Under the pieces are notes generated by a model. That model saw nothing but the letters and a program-made list of their open reading frames with translations, had not been told where the DNA came from and ran no database searches. Below are positions 13,749 through 23,099 of a DNA stretch of 42,763 nt, piece after piece; positions within the stretch are counted from its first letter, which is position 1, and each line of letters starts with the position of its first letter. This DNA is from a bacterium (GTDB taxonomy: Bacteria > Patescibacteriota > Gracilibacteria > Peribacterales > Peribacteraceae): the NCBI GenBank assembly GCA_029558515.1, contig JAKQEM010000024.1, positions 121,164-163,926 on the forward strand, given 5' to 3'. The translations under genes and the position numbers were made by a program.

Positions 13749-16412
13749 TTACGTCTTCACCGTCTTCTTCGCCTTCCGTTTGCTGGATTTGGCCGCTTTT
13801 TCGATGGCCTCCGCCTCCTCGAAGAGTTCCTCCATCTCCCCTTCCCGCTGCTGCTCGGCGGCTTCCTCCATCGCCTTCTCGGCTTCTTCATCATGCAGGA
13901 CAACGCTCATGGTCGCCACCTTGTCCGGCGCATCGAGCCGCATGACGATGACGCCCTGCGTGGCACGACCGCGCGATGGAATATCGGAGAGCGCCATGCG
14001 AATGGCCTGCCCCTGCTTGCTGATGCAGAGCAGATCGCCCTTCGCCCCCTCCTCCAGTACCACCGCCCCGATGATATCGCCGGTCTTGGTCGTCAGTTTC
14101 GCCGCAAGCACGCCGCTGCCGCCCCTTCCCTGGAAACGATACTCCGTCACCGCGCTCATTTTCCCAAGTCCGTTCTCCATCACCACCAGCAAACTGCTGA
14201 TGCGAGGATCACGAATGACGCCCGCTTCCACCACGCGATCGCCGGTCCCGAGCTTGATGCCGCGGACGCCCGCCGCCGCGCGCCCCATCGACCGCACGTC
14301 ATCCTCCTTGAAACGAATCGCTTTGCCTTTCTTGGTCACGATCAAAATCTCATCCTTGCCGCTCGTCGTCACCACCCATTTGAGATCCTCGCCTTCCGGC
14401 AATTTCTGCGCGATCAAACCGGAACGGCGAATGTTCTGGAATTCACCGACTTCCGTACGCTTCACCGTCCCCTCCGTCGTCACCATGAAGAGGTAACGCG
14501 CGCCGCCCAGATCCGCCTTCAGGATGGCGGTGATGACTTCCCCGGGCTTGAGCTGCAAAAGGTTCACGATCGCCTGTCCCCGCGCGACGCGTCCCGCCTG
14601 CGGCAATTCGTACGCCGGCATCTGGAACACGCGTCCGGTATTCGTGAAGAAGAGCAGATCATCGTGATTCATGACGTGCAGGATGGAGAGCACTTCGTCA
14701 TCATCCTTCACATCGGCGCCTTTGATACCCTTGCCTCCGCGATGCTGCGCACGGAATTGCGACGGACTGAGACGCTTCACGTAGCCGCTTCTGGTGAGCG
14801 TCACCATCATGGGGGCGTTGGGAATCGTGTCCTTGGCTGAAAACTCCCCCGCCGCCATCGGCACCACGGCCGTCCTCCGGTCATCGCCGTACGTTTGCTT
14901 GACTTGCACGAGCTCATCGCGGAACACGCCGTCGATCTTCTTCGGGTCCTTCAAAATCTCCTCGCACTCTTTGATGAATTTCTTCACCGCCTTCAATTCG
15001 TCGATGATCTTCTGCCGCTCCAACCCCGCCAACGTCTGCAAACGCATGTCGAGAATGGCGTTGGCCTGCAGTTCCGAGAGTGAGAACTTCTTCATGAGGT
15101 TCTCCCGCGCATCCTCCCGAGCCCGGCTCTTCTTGATGGTCGCGATGACTGCGTCGATGTTGTCCAGAGCGATGTTGAGTCCCTCCAGAATATGCGCGCG
15201 TTCCTTGGCGCGGTCACGATCGAACGTGATGCGCCGCGTGATGACGGTGCGACGGTGATCGATGAAGACCTGGAGGATTTCCTGCAGATTCATGAGCCGC
15301 GGCTGGAGACCGTCGGCCAGCGCGATCATGTTGTACCCAAAGCTCGTCTGCAGATCGGTGTGCTTGTAGAGTTGATTGAGCACCTTCTGCGGGTAGGCGT
15401 CTTTCTTCAGTTCGATGATAATGCGTACCAATTCCCTGCGATCGGATTCATCCCGGATATCGCTGATCCCGAGAATCACCTTGTCCGTGACAAGCTGCGC
15501 CATCTTCTCAATGAGCGTCGACTTGTTGACCTGATACGGGATCTCGCTGATGCGGATCTGGAAACGGCCGTTCCCCATCTCTTCGATCTCCGCCTTGCCG
15601 CGCATCGTCACCGATCCGCGCCCCGTCAAGTACGCCTGCTTGATCGCTTCCTTGTTGTAGACGATGCCGCCCGTGGGAAAATCGGGGCCCTGGATGTACT
15701 TGAGAAGATCCTCGACGGTGGCATGGGGACTATCCAAGAGGTGGATGGTCGCGTTGACGACTTCGTGCAAGTTATGAGGCGGGATGTTCGTCGCCATGCC
15801 CACGGCGATACCGACGGTGCCGTTGAGGAGGAGATTGGGGATCTTGGACGGAAGGACGGACGGTTCCCTGCGGGAGGCGTCGTAGTTGGGCACGAAATCG
15901 ACGGTATTCTTGTCGATATCCATGAGGAGTTCATCGGAGATGCGCGCCATTTTGGATTCCGTGTACCGCATGGCGGCCGCAACGTCGCCGTCGATCGAAC
16001 CGAAGTTTCCCTGACCATGGACCAGGGGGTATCGCATGGAAAACGTCTGCGCCATGCGCACGAGAGAATCGTAGATGGCGGAATCGCCGTGCGGGTGATA
16101 CTTACCCATGACGTCACCCACGATGAGAGCGGACTTGCGGAATTTCGCGGACGACCGCAGCCCCAGATCATTCATGCCGTAGAGAATGCGTCGGTGCACG
16201 GGCTTCAATCCGTCCCGTGCATCGGGCAGCGCACGAGCGACGATGACGCTCATGGCATAGCTCAAATAGCTCTCTTCCATCTCCGTCACGATGGGCCGCG
16301 CCTGAATGCGACCGATCGAAGACAGCGTCTCACCGAGCTCCTGCTGTGCTCCCTCCTGCGAGGGGACGGACTGAGCATCGTCAGGTGATGGAGTGGAATC
16401 GTTCTTTGCCAT
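13749..16412 (-). CDS. gyrA: DNA gyrase subunit A
   Basis: 887 residues from ATG 16410-16412 ([12 protein letters not shown]). An upstream in-frame ATG (to 16445) coincides with a -10-like TATGAT and is not used. The breakage-reunion domain shows [11 protein letters not shown] (about 70-80), the [21 protein letters not shown] (about 106-122, with the drug-sensitive Ser111 and Asp115 states) and the catalytic Tyr at about 150 in AAMRYTE. The six-bladed C-terminal domain carries a GyrA box, [10 protein letters not shown] (about 575-585), which marks gyrase rather than topoisomerase IV. The tail is acidic and then basic (SSKRKAKKT). gyrB is not in the window. An approximately 28-base leader separates TATGAT and the ATG. 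Confidence 0.97.
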   Translation of the reverse strand: MAKNDSTPSPDDAQSVPSQEGAQQELGETLSSIGRIQARPIVTEMEESYLSYAMSVIVARALPDARDGLKPVHRRILYGMNDLGLRSSAKFRKSALIVGDVMGKYHPHGDSAIYDSLVRMAQTFSMRYPLVHGQGNFGSIDGDVAAAMRYTESKMARISDELLMDIDKNTVDFVPNYDASRREPSVLPSKIPNLLLNGTVGIAVGMATNIPPHNLHEVVNATIHLLDSPHATVEDLLKYIQGPDFPTGGIVYNKEAIKQAYLTGRGSVTMRGKAEIEEMGNGRFQIRISEIPYQVNKSTLIEKMAQLVTDKVILGISDIRDESDRRELVRIIIELKKDAYPQKVLNQLYKHTDLQTSFGYNMIALADGLQPRLMNLQEILQVFIDHRRTVITRRITFDRDRAKERAHILEGLNIALDNIDAVIATIKKSRAREDARENLMKKFSLSELQANAILDMRLQTLAGLERQKIIDELKAVKKFIKECEEILKDPKKIDGVFRDELVQVKQTYGDDRRTAVVPMAAGEFSAKDTIPNAPMMVTLTRSGYVKRLSPSQFRAQHRGGKGIKGADVKDDDEVLSILHVMNHDDLLFFTNTGRVFQMPAYELPQAGRVARGQAIVNLLQLKPGEVITAILKADLGGARYLFMVTTEGTVKRTEVGEFQNIRRSGLIAQKLPEGEDLKWVVTTSGKDEILIVTKKGKAIRFKEDDVRSMGRAAAGVRGIKLGTGDRVVEAGVIRDPRISSLLVVMENGLGKMSAVTEYRFQGRGGSGVLAAKLTTKTGDIIGAVVLEEGAKGDLLCISKQGQAIRMALSDIPSRGRATQGVIVMRLDAPDKVATMSVVLHDEEAEKAMEEAAEQQREGEMEELFEEAEAIEKAAKSSKRKAKKTVKT

Positions 16413-16440
16413 AGGGAAAAACGGGGGACCGTTCGAAAGA

Positions 16441-16446
16441 ATCATA
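16441..16446 (-). promoter_or_regulatory. -10 box (TATGAT) of gyrA
   Basis: TATGAT on the minus strand lies 28 bases before the chosen gyrA ATG, so unlike many neighbours gyrA would have a short leader. No Shine-Dalgarno is visible in it. Confidence 0.4.
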
Positions 16447-16534
16447 GCGGAATTTCTCCATGAGGAAAGTATCTGCGATTATCCGGAGAAAATTTTATCG
16501 CCGAAGGGACGCAGCGCGTACAATGGGAGCCGGC

Positions 16535-18271
16535 ATGCCCACTCCATACCCGCACAGAATCGGCAGCATGTCTTCACACGGAGCGATGGGAGTGCTGCTG
16601 ATCATCTCGCTTCTCCTTGCGGTCGGTTTCCCCGCAAGGGCCGCCGTTTCGGATGTCACGCCACGGGACGCGAAGCGCTACATCATCCTGTTTGAGAAGC
16701 CGGTGACGCAGCAGCATGTTCGTGCCGCTCTGAAGAACGGCGCGCACATCACCCGTGCGTTCGAAAGCATTCCCGCCCTTGCCGTTTCCCTGCGCGAGGA
16801 TTCCGTTGCCGCCATCCTGCAAAACGCGGGAGTGGTGCGCATCATGGAAGACAGCCCCGTGCACGCTTCGCTCACGGTGAGCGTGCCGCACATCGGCGCG
16901 AACCGGGTATGGCAGGCGGGGACCGATGGCGCGGGTGCGAGAGTGTGCATCGTGGATACCGGCATCGATACGCACCATGCCGCACTGCCCGTACCGGTCG
17001 CCCAGTATGATTTTGTCAACGACGATGCGAACGCCCACGATGATGCGGGACATGGCACGCATGTGGCGGGGATCGCGCTCTCGCGGGATGCCACGTACAC
17101 GGGAGTGGCGCCGGGTGCATCCCTGATGGCGGCGAAAGTACTGGATGCAAACGGTTCCGGGTACACGTCGGATGTGATCGCCGGCATGGAATGGTGCGTC
17201 AAGAACGGCGCCGACATCATCAATATGAGTCTCGGGGGCCGAACGTACAGAGGCGTCTGTGACGTTGATCCCCTGGCGCAAGCAGCCAACGCGGCAGTCA
17301 CGAACGGCGTGACGGTCTTCGCCGCATCGGGCAATGACGGGAGCATCAACAAAATCAGCACCCCGGCGTGCGCCGGGCACGTGATTGCCGTGGGAGCGGT
17401 GGATGCAACCGATCGCCGTGCATCGTACTCAAATGGCGGTGCCAAGCTGGACATCGTCGCGCCGGGCACGGGCATCACGTCCCTCTATCCGACGAACGGC
17501 ATCCGCAAGCTTTCGGGCACGTCGATGGCGTCGCCACACGCCGCGGGACTGGCAGCTCTCCTGCTCTCGGCACAGCCCTCCCTCACGCCCGAACAGATAC
17601 GGCAGGTAGTGCGGGACACGGCGGTTGATCTCGGCTCAATCGGCTTCGATACACGGTACGGCTACGGCAGAATCGATGCGCTCGCCGCCTACCGCAGCGT
17701 GACGCAGACGCCGATTTCTTCTTCGTCCTCCTCGTCGTCGTCTTCCCCGTCGTCCTCTTCATCCTCTTCCCCCTCTCCGTCCTCGTCGCCGTCCTCCACA
17801 CGCATGTTCTTCGATGATTTTCAGAGCGGACTCAACCGATGGGATACGAGCGGTACGCCAAACTGGACAACACTCCCTCCCGCGGAACGTGCGGTGCCGG
17901 GAACGAACGACGACAATACTGTGGCGCATGCCGACGATTGTGAATCGGCCTGTGTCCTCTCTCTTCGGCAATCACTGGACCTGCGCTCGTTCGACAGCGT
18001 CACCCTTTCCTTCTGGCGATTTGTGGACCGCAGCCTCGATGACGGCGAAGAACTGCGCCTGGAAGCGTTCGATGGAGCCGCTTGGGTGACGCTCGCTGCC
18101 TGGAGCGATGGCACCGGAAACGATGATCGGTGGCACCGGGAACAGATCGTGCTCCCCTCCCGCTTCCTGCACCGGGAATTTCGTCTGCGATTCGTGACGG
18201 TGGAAAGCTCAAGAATCGAGGAAGTGGAAGTGGATGACGTGGAATTGACGGGGATGATTGCGGACCGATAA
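16535..18271 (+). CDS. Secreted subtilisin-like serine protease with Ser-rich linker
   Basis: 578 residues from ATG 16535; ATGs at 16523 and 16568 are alternatives. Signal peptide core MGVLLIISLLLAVGFPARAA (about 18-37). An inhibitor_I9-like propeptide covers about 45-115 (RYIILFEKPV ... GVVRIMEDSP). The peptidase S8 domain has all three catalytic residues: Asp in VCIVDTGID, His in DAGHGTHVAGIA and Ser in LSGTSMASPHAAGLAAL. A run of Ser with a few Pro (about 394-418) links to a C-terminal beta-sandwich of about 160 residues (FFDDFQSGLNRWD ... EVDDVELTG) that resembles jelly-roll adhesion domains. It should be exported and may be cell-surface held. TACAAT at 16519 is a likely -10 box. Substrate unknown. 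Confidence 0.93.
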   Translation: MPTPYPHRIGSMSSHGAMGVLLIISLLLAVGFPARAAVSDVTPRDAKRYIILFEKPVTQQHVRAALKNGAHITRAFESIPALAVSLREDSVAAILQNAGVVRIMEDSPVHASLTVSVPHIGANRVWQAGTDGAGARVCIVDTGIDTHHAALPVPVAQYDFVNDDANAHDDAGHGTHVAGIALSRDATYTGVAPGASLMAAKVLDANGSGYTSDVIAGMEWCVKNGADIINMSLGGRTYRGVCDVDPLAQAANAAVTNGVTVFAASGNDGSINKISTPACAGHVIAVGAVDATDRRASYSNGGAKLDIVAPGTGITSLYPTNGIRKLSGTSMASPHAAGLAALLLSAQPSLTPEQIRQVVRDTAVDLGSIGFDTRYGYGRIDALAAYRSVTQTPISSSSSSSSSSPSSSSSSSPSPSSSPSSTRMFFDDFQSGLNRWDTSGTPNWTTLPPAERAVPGTNDDNTVAHADDCESACVLSLRQSLDLRSFDSVTLSFWRFVDRSLDDGEELRLEAFDGAAWVTLAAWSDGTGNDDRWHREQIVLPSRFLHREFRLRFVTVESSRIEEVEVDDVELTGMIADR

Positions 18272-18285
18272 AAGAGAGGTACCCT
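18258..18285 (+). promoter_or_regulatory. Promoter of rsmI, leaderless geometry
   Basis: TTGCGG (18258-18263), 16 bases, TACCCT (18280-18285), then 6 bases to ATG 18292. The -35 lies within the last codons of the protease gene. Confidence 0.6.
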
Positions 18286-18291
18286 TGCCGT

Positions 18292-18963
18292 ATGCTCTCC
18301 ATTGTGTCCACCCCCATAGGAAATCTCGGCGATATCACCGTGCGCGGGATGGAGACGCTCAGAAACTGCGCCGCCATCGTCTGTGAAGATACGCGCGTAA
18401 CGGGCACTCTCCTCAAGCTTCTCTCGCTCAACAGGAAGGAACTCATCAGCATGCACGGGTACACTGATCCGCGAAAGATCGACGGCGTCTTAGACCGGCT
18501 GAAAAACGGCGAACACCTGGCGCTGGTCTCCGACGCGGGCACACCCGGCATTTCCGATCCGGGTTATGCCTTGGTGCATCGCTGCGCGGAAGAGAACATC
18601 CGCATCGAAGTTCTCCCCGGTGCCGCCGCTTTCCTGACCGCGCTCAGCGGCTCGGGATTGCCCATCAACCGCTTCCTGTACCTGGGATTCCTGCCGATGA
18701 AGAAGGGCCGCAAGACGCTGCTGGCATCCTTTGTCGGGCAAGAACAAACCATCGTATTCTACGAGTCGGTCCATCGCATCGAACGCACGCTCCTGGAACT
18801 CGCCGACGCACTCGCCTCGCAACCGACACGCGTCATCGTCATCGCGCGGGAACTGACGAAGCTGCATGAAACCTTCCACCACACGACGGTGGCCGGCCTG
18901 CCGGACCTCGCCGGAAACATTGTGAAGAAAGGGGAATTCGTAATCGTCATCGGACCGATGTAA
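18292..18963 (+). CDS. rsmI: 16S rRNA (cytidine1402-2'-O)-methyltransferase
   Basis: 223 residues; E. coli RsmI has about 286, so the extra C-terminal domain is missing here, which is common in small genomes. The SAM-dependent tetrapyrrole-methylase fold is clear: LSIVSTPIGNLGDITVRGM (1-20), AAIVCEDTRVTGTLL (about 29-43), ALVSDAGTPGISDPGYALV (about 79-97) and VLPGAAAFLTALSGSGLP (about 107-124). The enzyme adds a 2'-O-methyl group at C1402 in the decoding centre. It is preceded by a promoter inside the end of the protease gene and followed by a 366-base repeat-filled gap, so it is probably a single-gene transcript. Confidence 0.96.
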   Translation: MLSIVSTPIGNLGDITVRGMETLRNCAAIVCEDTRVTGTLLKLLSLNRKELISMHGYTDPRKIDGVLDRLKNGEHLALVSDAGTPGISDPGYALVHRCAEENIRIEVLPGAAAFLTALSGSGLPINRFLYLGFLPMKKGRKTLLASFVGQEQTIVFYESVHRIERTLLELADALASQPTRVIVIARELTKLHETFHHTTVAGLPDLAGNIVKKGEFVIVIGPM

Positions 18964-19145
18964 TTTCCCCGCCCCATCTCTCCCCCGCCATGCACCACAG
19001 GCTTGCCGGAGGAGGGAGCAATCTTTCAAGGAAACTACTCTTCGCTTTTCCAAGATGCATCACATGCGACGACGGACGGGCAGGCGGAGGTGAGAAGGTT
19101 TCTCCCGTGACGGAGGAGCCCGCGCGCACGGGGGGTGAAGGGGAA

Positions 19146-19212
19146 GCCCCGCAGCGTTTGCGAGACGTTTTCGTCTGAAGCCTTGGAAGACGAAAACGTT
19201 GAGCCGCGGGGC
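19146..19212. repeat. Nested hairpin (67 bases) upstream of queA
   Basis: The outer stem GCCCCGC (19146-19152) pairs with GCGGGGC (19206-19212). The inner 12-bp stem ACGTTTTCGTCT (19165-19176) pairs perfectly with 19188-19199 around an 11-base loop. This could be a structured RNA or a palindromic mobile repeat. Confidence 0.6.
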
Positions 19213-19240
19213 GGGCGGAGGGGTGATTGCGCGCGGCGCG

Positions 19241-19290
19241 CTTTCTTTGGTCCTTTCTTTGCGCGCTACAAAGAAAGGACGAAAAGAAAA
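19241..19290. repeat. Long inverted repeat of the CTTTCTTTG / CAAAGAAAG type
   Basis: The arm at 19241-19261 pairs with 19269-19289 over about 20 bp with one bulge, around a GCGC-rich loop. The arm motif CCTTTCTTTGCGCGC...CAAAGAAAGGAC resembles dispersed palindromes seen in many bacterial genomes. It ends about 26 bases before the -10 box of queA. Confidence 0.65.
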
Positions 19291-19315
19291 TCCGTTGCGC
19301 AAAGAAAAATCTTGC

Positions 19316-19321
19316 TATCCT
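19316..19321 (+). promoter_or_regulatory. -10 box (TATCCT) of queA
   Basis: TATCCT ends 8 bases before ATG 19330, close to leaderless geometry. It supports this start over in-frame codons upstream. Confidence 0.45.
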
Positions 19322-19329
19322 GCCACGCC

Positions 19330-20385
19330 ATGGAATCCATCGCAAAAATCCTCCCGGCCTACGACTACCACTGTCCGAAAGAATTGATCGCCTCCGCGCC
19401 CGCGCACCCCCGCGACAGCGCCCGCCTGCTGATCTTCGATCGCGCGACGGGCAACACATCCTTCGATACCTTCCGCACGATCACCGATTATCTGCCGAAG
19501 AATGCAGTTCTGGTTCTGAATGAAACCCGCGTTCTCCCCGCCCGCATCCATCTGACGAAACACACGGGCGGCAGGGTGGAAGCGCTCTATCTCTCCACGC
19601 AACCGTGCACGATCCGCGCGTTGATCGGGGGGAAAATCAAACCCGGTGACCGGCTCACATGGCAAGAGGGCCACACGTTCATCGTCGAAACGCGCAAGGA
19701 AAAAGAGGCGACGCTGCGACCGTCGTTCCCCATCGATCAGCTGCACGATCTGCTGGAGCGCTACGGCGAGACGCCGCTGCCGCCGTACATCAAGGATTCT
19801 CCGCTCACGGAAGCACGGCGCCGCGAGGAATATCAGACGGTTTTTGCGAAGGAAAACGGTTCCGTAGCCGCTCCCACGGCGGGTCTGCATTTCACGGCGG
19901 AACTTCTGCGCAAGATCGAAGCGCACGGCTGTGATATCCGACGCGTCACGCTCCATGTGAATCTGGGAACCTTCGCGCCCCTGACGGAAGAACAACTCCG
20001 CACCCGCACGCTGCACGAAGAATGGTACGCCATCGATCCGAAAACCGCCGCCTTCCTGCAGGAAGCCAAAGGAGCGGGCCGTCCGATCATCGCCGTGGGG
20101 ACGACGGTGGTGCGGACGTTGGAAGCGGCATTCGGGGCCGGGCGTGCAGACGTTCCGGCGGAACATCTCTGCCGTACTACCGGCTCCACGACGATCTTTT
20201 TGCATCCCGATCGTCCGCCAACGTTCGTCGACGGCCTCATCACCAATTTCCACGTCCCCAAGAGCAGTTTGCTGATGCTGGTGGCGGCATTGACCGGAAG
20301 AGAGACACTCTTTGATCTCTACGAACAAGCCATCGAGAAACAATTCCGCTTCTTCAGTTTCGGAGATGGGATGATGGTGATGTGA
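19330..20385 (+). CDS. queA: S-adenosylmethionine:tRNA ribosyltransferase-isomerase
   Basis: 351 residues, normal length. QueA transfers the ribosyl of SAM to 7-aminomethyl-7-deazaguanine in tRNA, making epoxyqueuosine at wobble position 34. Motifs: the N-terminus AYDYHCPKELIASAPAHPRD, SARLLIFDR, VLVLNETRVLPARI (about 57-70), the central AAPTAGLHFT (about 178-187), VTLHVNLGTFAPL (about 202-214), and the C-terminal LITNFHVPKSSLLMLVAAL (about 302-320). The N-terminus was set at ATG 19330 by family alignment; upstream codons are repeat DNA. tgt and queG are not in the window. Its presence implies the cell modifies or salvages queuosine precursors. Confidence 0.97.
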   Translation: MESIAKILPAYDYHCPKELIASAPAHPRDSARLLIFDRATGNTSFDTFRTITDYLPKNAVLVLNETRVLPARIHLTKHTGGRVEALYLSTQPCTIRALIGGKIKPGDRLTWQEGHTFIVETRKEKEATLRPSFPIDQLHDLLERYGETPLPPYIKDSPLTEARRREEYQTVFAKENGSVAAPTAGLHFTAELLRKIEAHGCDIRRVTLHVNLGTFAPLTEEQLRTRTLHEEWYAIDPKTAAFLQEAKGAGRPIIAVGTTVVRTLEAAFGAGRADVPAEHLCRTTGSTTIFLHPDRPPTFVDGLITNFHVPKSSLLMLVAALTGRETLFDLYEQAIEKQFRFFSFGDGMMVM

Positions 20386-20434
20386 AGAACCAGGCTGCCC
20401 ATCCGGCTGCTTTCCGTTGCGGACAAGAGTACAA

Positions 20435-20845
20435 GTGAAAAATAATGAAGGAAGAAGCTATGTTCCACTTGCATCCATCAAGAATAAGTATAACAATCCT
20501 CCTCCAATGGGTGACCCGGAGCAACCAACGGGAAATACTGACCCAATCCACACCTTCCTAGTGTGCAAACAAATGGGGGAGGTCCCCGGCATCTGTGCAG
20601 ACTTCCCACATGGAATAGGTGGTGGGTATGTGGGGGCTACACCAGAAATTGCGGCTCAACGTATCGCTAAGGAAGCTCGAAACCTCAGACTGAGTGGTCC
20701 ATTAGCGATAGGACACAGAAGATTGGGGCGGTATGGAGATGGAGATTTGATGCCATTAACTGAAGAAGAAATGAGAATAACACGTGCAGAATTGTCAGAA
20801 CTTATTGTGGGAACGCAGAACAGTCTCGTTGGAAGCTGCGTTTGA
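20435..20845 (+). CDS. Unrecognised small protein
   Basis: 136 residues from GTG 20435 (VKNNEGRSYVPLASIKN). The codon use is of lower GC than the neighbours. It is hydrophilic with a Pro/Asn-rich start. A middle part reads VPGICADFPHGIGGGYVG and then ATPEIAAQRIAKEARNLRL. The C-terminal helix is EEEMRITRAELSELIVG. No membrane segment or known motif. It lies 49 bases after queA and converges with the M23 peptidase gene (stop 20876). The first 20-odd codons may be wrong, because another in-frame GTG or ATG could be the start. Function unknown; it may be a recent arrival given its base composition. Confidence 0.6.
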   Translation: MKNNEGRSYVPLASIKNKYNNPPPMGDPEQPTGNTDPIHTFLVCKQMGEVPGICADFPHGIGGGYVGATPEIAAQRIAKEARNLRLSGPLAIGHRRLGRYGDGDLMPLTEEEMRITRAELSELIVGTQNSLVGSCV

Positions 20846-20875
20846 GGTACGTTGCATCTACAAAACAACCCACCA

Positions 20876-22096
20876 TCACGGCAGCACGCTCCGCGGATCA
20901 ATGTGCACGCCGCCCTTGATCACTTCGAAGTGCAAGTGCGGACCCGTCGTCATGGGACCCGCGCCGCGCGTGCCCGGCTGTCCTCCGCTCATACCGATGA
21001 TCTGCCCCGCATCCACATCCTGTCCCGCGATCACCGCAGTGGAGAGGAGATGACCGTAGAGCGTCGCGTAGCCGTCGCGATGGCCGATCAGCACGTACGT
21101 GTACCCGGTGGCGCCTCCGTCGCGCACGAGGAAGACGACGCCGTCGGTGGACACCGCTACGGGGGTGTTCTCCCCGACGACGATATCAATGGCATAGTGC
21201 GGCACACCGAAGAATTCCTTGTAACCGGGACTGAGGAACCCGGCGGAAATGCGGCCGTACACGGGCCACCCGAAGCGCGGCGTACCTGACGCGATCGCCG
21301 TTCCGCCCGCCTTTGGGTCCAGGAGCCCTTTCTCGATGAGATCGCGCTCCGCCCGTCGCTTGATCCGCGCGTCGATGCGCGCCAGTTCCCCCTGAATCTT
21401 CAGCACCTGCTCGTGCACTTCGGCCATGATGCGCTTGATCTGGTCCAGTTGCGCCGCGCTCCGCGCCGCCGTCGCCTCCGCCCTGTCGTAGGCAGCCTGC
21501 GCCGCGCGATACGCGACGAGCGCTTCCTCCCGCTCCTCCTCCACGTCCGCCAGACGATCGAACACCTTCCGCGCAGCGACGAGATCACGCAGATACGTCA
21601 TGGAATCGGCACTCACCTGCACGACGGGATCATGGGCCGCGCCGTGCATGACGGCCCGCAGCAGCACCCCGCCGACTTCCGACGGACTGTCCCCGATGTG
21701 CCGCAAATACTGCTCCTTGAGCATGCGGGAGAGCCGCGCCTTCGCGGATTGAATCAACAAATCCGTCTGCGCGGCGGTGACCAGTGTCACATCGTGCTTC
21801 TCTCCGATGGTCCGCAGGATGCGGCGAAGACGAACGACCTCCGCGCGCAGCGCCGCCCTCTGCTCGTTGAGTGGACTAAGCTCCCGGGAAAGTGCCTCCT
21901 TCTCCGCTTCACTGCGACGATGCAACCCTTCGACGCCCGTCCGCTGCTGATACCGATTCGCCGCAGTATCGATCGCCTGCTGCAGCGATTCCTGCACCAC
22001 CGTCTTCTCGTCCAGCGAAATGAGCGCAAACGTCGCCGGCGGCACGAGCACCACCAGGAGCAGCAGAACCGTCAAAATCCGATTGAGGGTGTGCAT
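20876..22096 (-). CDS. M23 family metallopeptidase with coiled-coil (EnvC/NlpD-like)
   Basis: 406 residues. One N-terminal membrane segment (about 5-25, LNRILTVLLLLVVLVPP) is followed by about 240 residues of coiled coil rich in Arg, Glu, Ala and Gln. A C-terminal LytM/M23 domain covers about 285-400: HYAIDIVVGENTPV (His and Asp zinc ligands), LIGHRDGYATLYGHL, and GPHLHFEVIKGGVHIDP with the HLH motif. All expected ligands are present, so an active peptidoglycan endopeptidase acting outside the membrane is likely. This layout is that of EnvC-like division hydrolases. TATAAT lies 8 bases before the ATG. It is divergent from the VanW-like gene, also a cell-envelope protein. Confidence 0.93.
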   Translation of the reverse strand: MHTLNRILTVLLLLVVLVPPATFALISLDEKTVVQESLQQAIDTAANRYQQRTGVEGLHRRSEAEKEALSRELSPLNEQRAALRAEVVRLRRILRTIGEKHDVTLVTAAQTDLLIQSAKARLSRMLKEQYLRHIGDSPSEVGGVLLRAVMHGAAHDPVVQVSADSMTYLRDLVAARKVFDRLADVEEEREEALVAYRAAQAAYDRAEATAARSAAQLDQIKRIMAEVHEQVLKIQGELARIDARIKRRAERDLIEKGLLDPKAGGTAIASGTPRFGWPVYGRISAGFLSPGYKEFFGVPHYAIDIVVGENTPVAVSTDGVVFLVRDGGATGYTYVLIGHRDGYATLYGHLLSTAVIAGQDVDAGQIIGMSGGQPGTRGAGPMTTGPHLHFEVIKGGVHIDPRSVLP

Positions 22097-22104
22097 TTCC
22101 GACC

Positions 22105-22110
22105 ATTATA
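22105..22110 (-). promoter_or_regulatory. -10 box (TATAAT) of the M23 peptidase gene
   Basis: A consensus TATAAT on the minus strand lies 8 bases before the ATG (22094-22096). No ribosome binding site is present in the spacer. Confidence 0.55.
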
Positions 22111-22158
22111 CCTCATAATCACCATAAAGAGAAGCATCCGTCCCGCATAGCTCTGACC

Positions 22159-23049
22159 ATGGACCCCATCTTTCTCAAAGAAATCCGCAATCGCATCGAT
22201 CAATGGGAACACCCCAAACACACGGCGCTCTCGCAACGTGTTCCCCTGCTGCGCTCCCCTCTGATCATCGTACGACGCGTCCTGCGCAAAGGACGCAATC
22301 TCTGCGACAGACAGATCGCACGACAACAAGGGTACGTGCCGCTCCCTTGCATCATCGCTCGTCATCAATCGGTGCTCCTCCGCACACTGGGCGACTCGGA
22401 CATGCGTTTGCAACGGGGAAAGATACGCAACATCGCCGCCGCGCTCCCATCGTTGCAGTACCTCCTGATCCGGCCGGGAGAAACATTTTCCTTCTGGGAA
22501 ACGGTGGGGAAACCCACGACGCGAAGAGGCTTCGTCCCGGGGATGCTTCTCTCAAACGGCACGGTGATCGAAGGCGTGGGCGGCGGTCTCTGCCAGCTGT
22601 CCAATTTTCTGCACTGGCTCCTGCTGCACGGAGAAACGGAGATTGTGGAGCATCACCACCATTCGTTGGATGTCTTTCCGGATTCCGGACGCGTCCTGCC
22701 CTTCGGAAGCGGTGCGACCGTCTTCTACAATTACGTGGACCTGAAAGTGCGCAATAGCTCATCGCATCCGCTGCAACTTTGTCTGTGGCTGACGAATACG
22801 CACCTGAAAGGACGATTGCTGTCGGATGCGCCCGCAGTGCGGAAATTCCACATCGAAGAACGCAACCACTGTTTTGTGCGCTCCGGAACGCGCCTGTTTC
22901 GGTGCAACGAACTCTGGCGTGAAACACGTGTGCAAGGAAACACGATCGATGAGTCGCTGCTGACACGAACGGTGGCGCCAGTCCTCTACGCCATGGAGGA
23001 AGAGGAGTTGCGACGACGAGGAATGATCACGCTGGACGAGCACGCGTGA
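22159..23049 (+). CDS. VanW-family protein
   Basis: 296 residues. The VanW core runs from about 105 to 210: LIRPGETFSFWETVGKPTTR, then GFVPGMLLSNGTVIEGVGGG, then LCQLSNFLHWLLLHGETEIV, with the invariant GGGLCQLSN motif. It then has FGSGATVFYNYVDLKVRN, the usual second block. VanW occurs in some vancomycin-resistance clusters but is widespread in bacteria without them, and its biochemical role is not known. There is no signal peptide, and the N-terminal 100 residues are basic. There is no van gene nearby, so resistance should not be inferred. Divergent from the M23 peptidase, it is followed by ruvA 50 bases later. Confidence 0.9.
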   Translation: MDPIFLKEIRNRIDQWEHPKHTALSQRVPLLRSPLIIVRRVLRKGRNLCDRQIARQQGYVPLPCIIARHQSVLLRTLGDSDMRLQRGKIRNIAAALPSLQYLLIRPGETFSFWETVGKPTTRRGFVPGMLLSNGTVIEGVGGGLCQLSNFLHWLLLHGETEIVEHHHHSLDVFPDSGRVLPFGSGATVFYNYVDLKVRNSSSHPLQLCLWLTNTHLKGRLLSDAPAVRKFHIEERNHCFVRSGTRLFRCNELWRETRVQGNTIDESLLTRTVAPVLYAMEEEELRRRGMITLDEHA

Positions 23050-23086
23050 CACCGATCGGTTGCTTCCTGCTCCCCGTGCGATCTGG

Positions 23087-23092
23087 TACGCT
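23087..23092 (+). promoter_or_regulatory. -10 box (TACGCT) of ruvA
   Basis: TACGCT ends 7 bases before ATG 23100. It supports that start over an in-frame codon at 23046 that overlaps vanW. Confidence 0.5.
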
Positions 23093-23099
23093 GCGTACG

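Larger units (their letters stand above)
18964..19329. other. 366-base gene-free region before queA, rich in inverted repeats
   Basis: There is no convincing protein. It contains two strong inverted repeats, described separately (19146-19212 and 19241-19290), and at its end TATCCT (19316-19321), 8 bases before the queA ATG. The rest is GC-rich and purine-skewed without a recognised RNA family; I see no queuosine riboswitch that I can support. Confidence 0.5.

Noticed and set aside
19010-19140. A preQ1 or other riboswitch before queA
   Set aside because: No recognisable aptamer core; the inverted repeats present are better described as palindromic repeats.
22159-23049. Vancomycin resistance determinant
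   Set aside because: VanW alone is widespread and there are no vanA/H/X or regulator genes nearby.
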